A DNA stretch of 36,676 nt from Amphritea atlantica (GTDB lineage Bacteria; Pseudomonadota; Gammaproteobacteria; Pseudomonadales; Balneatricaceae). Below, piece after piece: positions 36,670 through 36,676 of the stretch. Below the pieces are notes generated by a model that saw only the letters and a list, made by a program, of their open reading frames with translations, made no database searches and had not been told where the DNA came from. Where the stretch lies: NCBI RefSeq assembly GCF_018860855.1, contig NZ_JAHKQE010000048.1:1-36676 (forward strand). Direction: 5' to 3'. Position 1 is the first letter of the stretch; each line of letters begins with the position of its first letter. A program made the position numbers and the translations under genes.

Positions 36670-36676
36670 ATCTTAT

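Overview
The window looks like a chromosomal segment of a gammaproteobacterium, probably a marine oligotroph of the Oceanospirillales/Oceanospirillaceae kind. This is inferred from a clear RlmG, YfcA, class III alcohol dehydrogenase with FghA and a LysR regulator, a DUF2489-type protein, large two-component and cyclic-di-GMP proteins, a TonB-dependent receptor, and the shape of a 5S rRNA 3' remnant at the right edge. The species assignment is a guess. Base composition is moderate and coding density is high.

Layout. (1) 1-8729, minus strand: the N-terminal part of a giant secreted repeat protein, cut by the left edge. It has an LEPR-type N-terminal tag, a DUF4347-like domain and near-identical 300-bp repeats. 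Upstream lies a three-gene operon for a membrane HlyD-like protein, a PqqD-like/M50 protease/HlyD fusion and a periplasmic adaptor. No ABC ATPase or TolC is seen, so this may be a non-classical route that recognises, processes and exports the LEPR-tagged adhesin. (2) 9025-12930: a YfcA-type permease, then the glutathione-dependent formaldehyde detoxification pair fghA-adhC with a divergent LysR gene. (3) 12997-23943, minus strand: six genes in one direction. A DapF-like racemase/epimerase, an MFS exporter with extra membrane segments and an unrecognised 542-aa protein form a tight operon. They are followed by an ABC_sub_bind-type periplasmic binding protein, a hybrid histidine kinase and a REC-PAS-GGDEF-EAL response regulator. 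This reads as a small-molecule synthesis/export module followed by a sensing cascade that ends in cyclic-di-GMP. (4) 24354-27341: a PhnD/PhnC/PhnE-like oxyanion ABC importer with a fused double permease, resembling the putative selenate-uptake subgroup. (5) 27500-29302: a LysE/RhtB exporter and RlmG. (6) 29545-35319, plus strand: a TonB-dependent receptor, a second ABC_sub_bind protein and a BarA-like hybrid kinase, packed as an operon. This is a second case of binding protein plus hybrid kinase. (7) 35316-36676: two small membrane-anchored proteins on the minus strand, a 20-nt 5S rRNA 3' remnant with its terminator, and a second strong minus-strand terminator for a gene beyond the right edge.

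Best candidates for new biology are the LEPR/DUF4347 giant protein with its PqqD-M50-HlyD partners, the DapF/MFS/unknown operon joined to a sensory cascade, and the repeated use of ABC_sub_bind proteins as probable kinase input modules.
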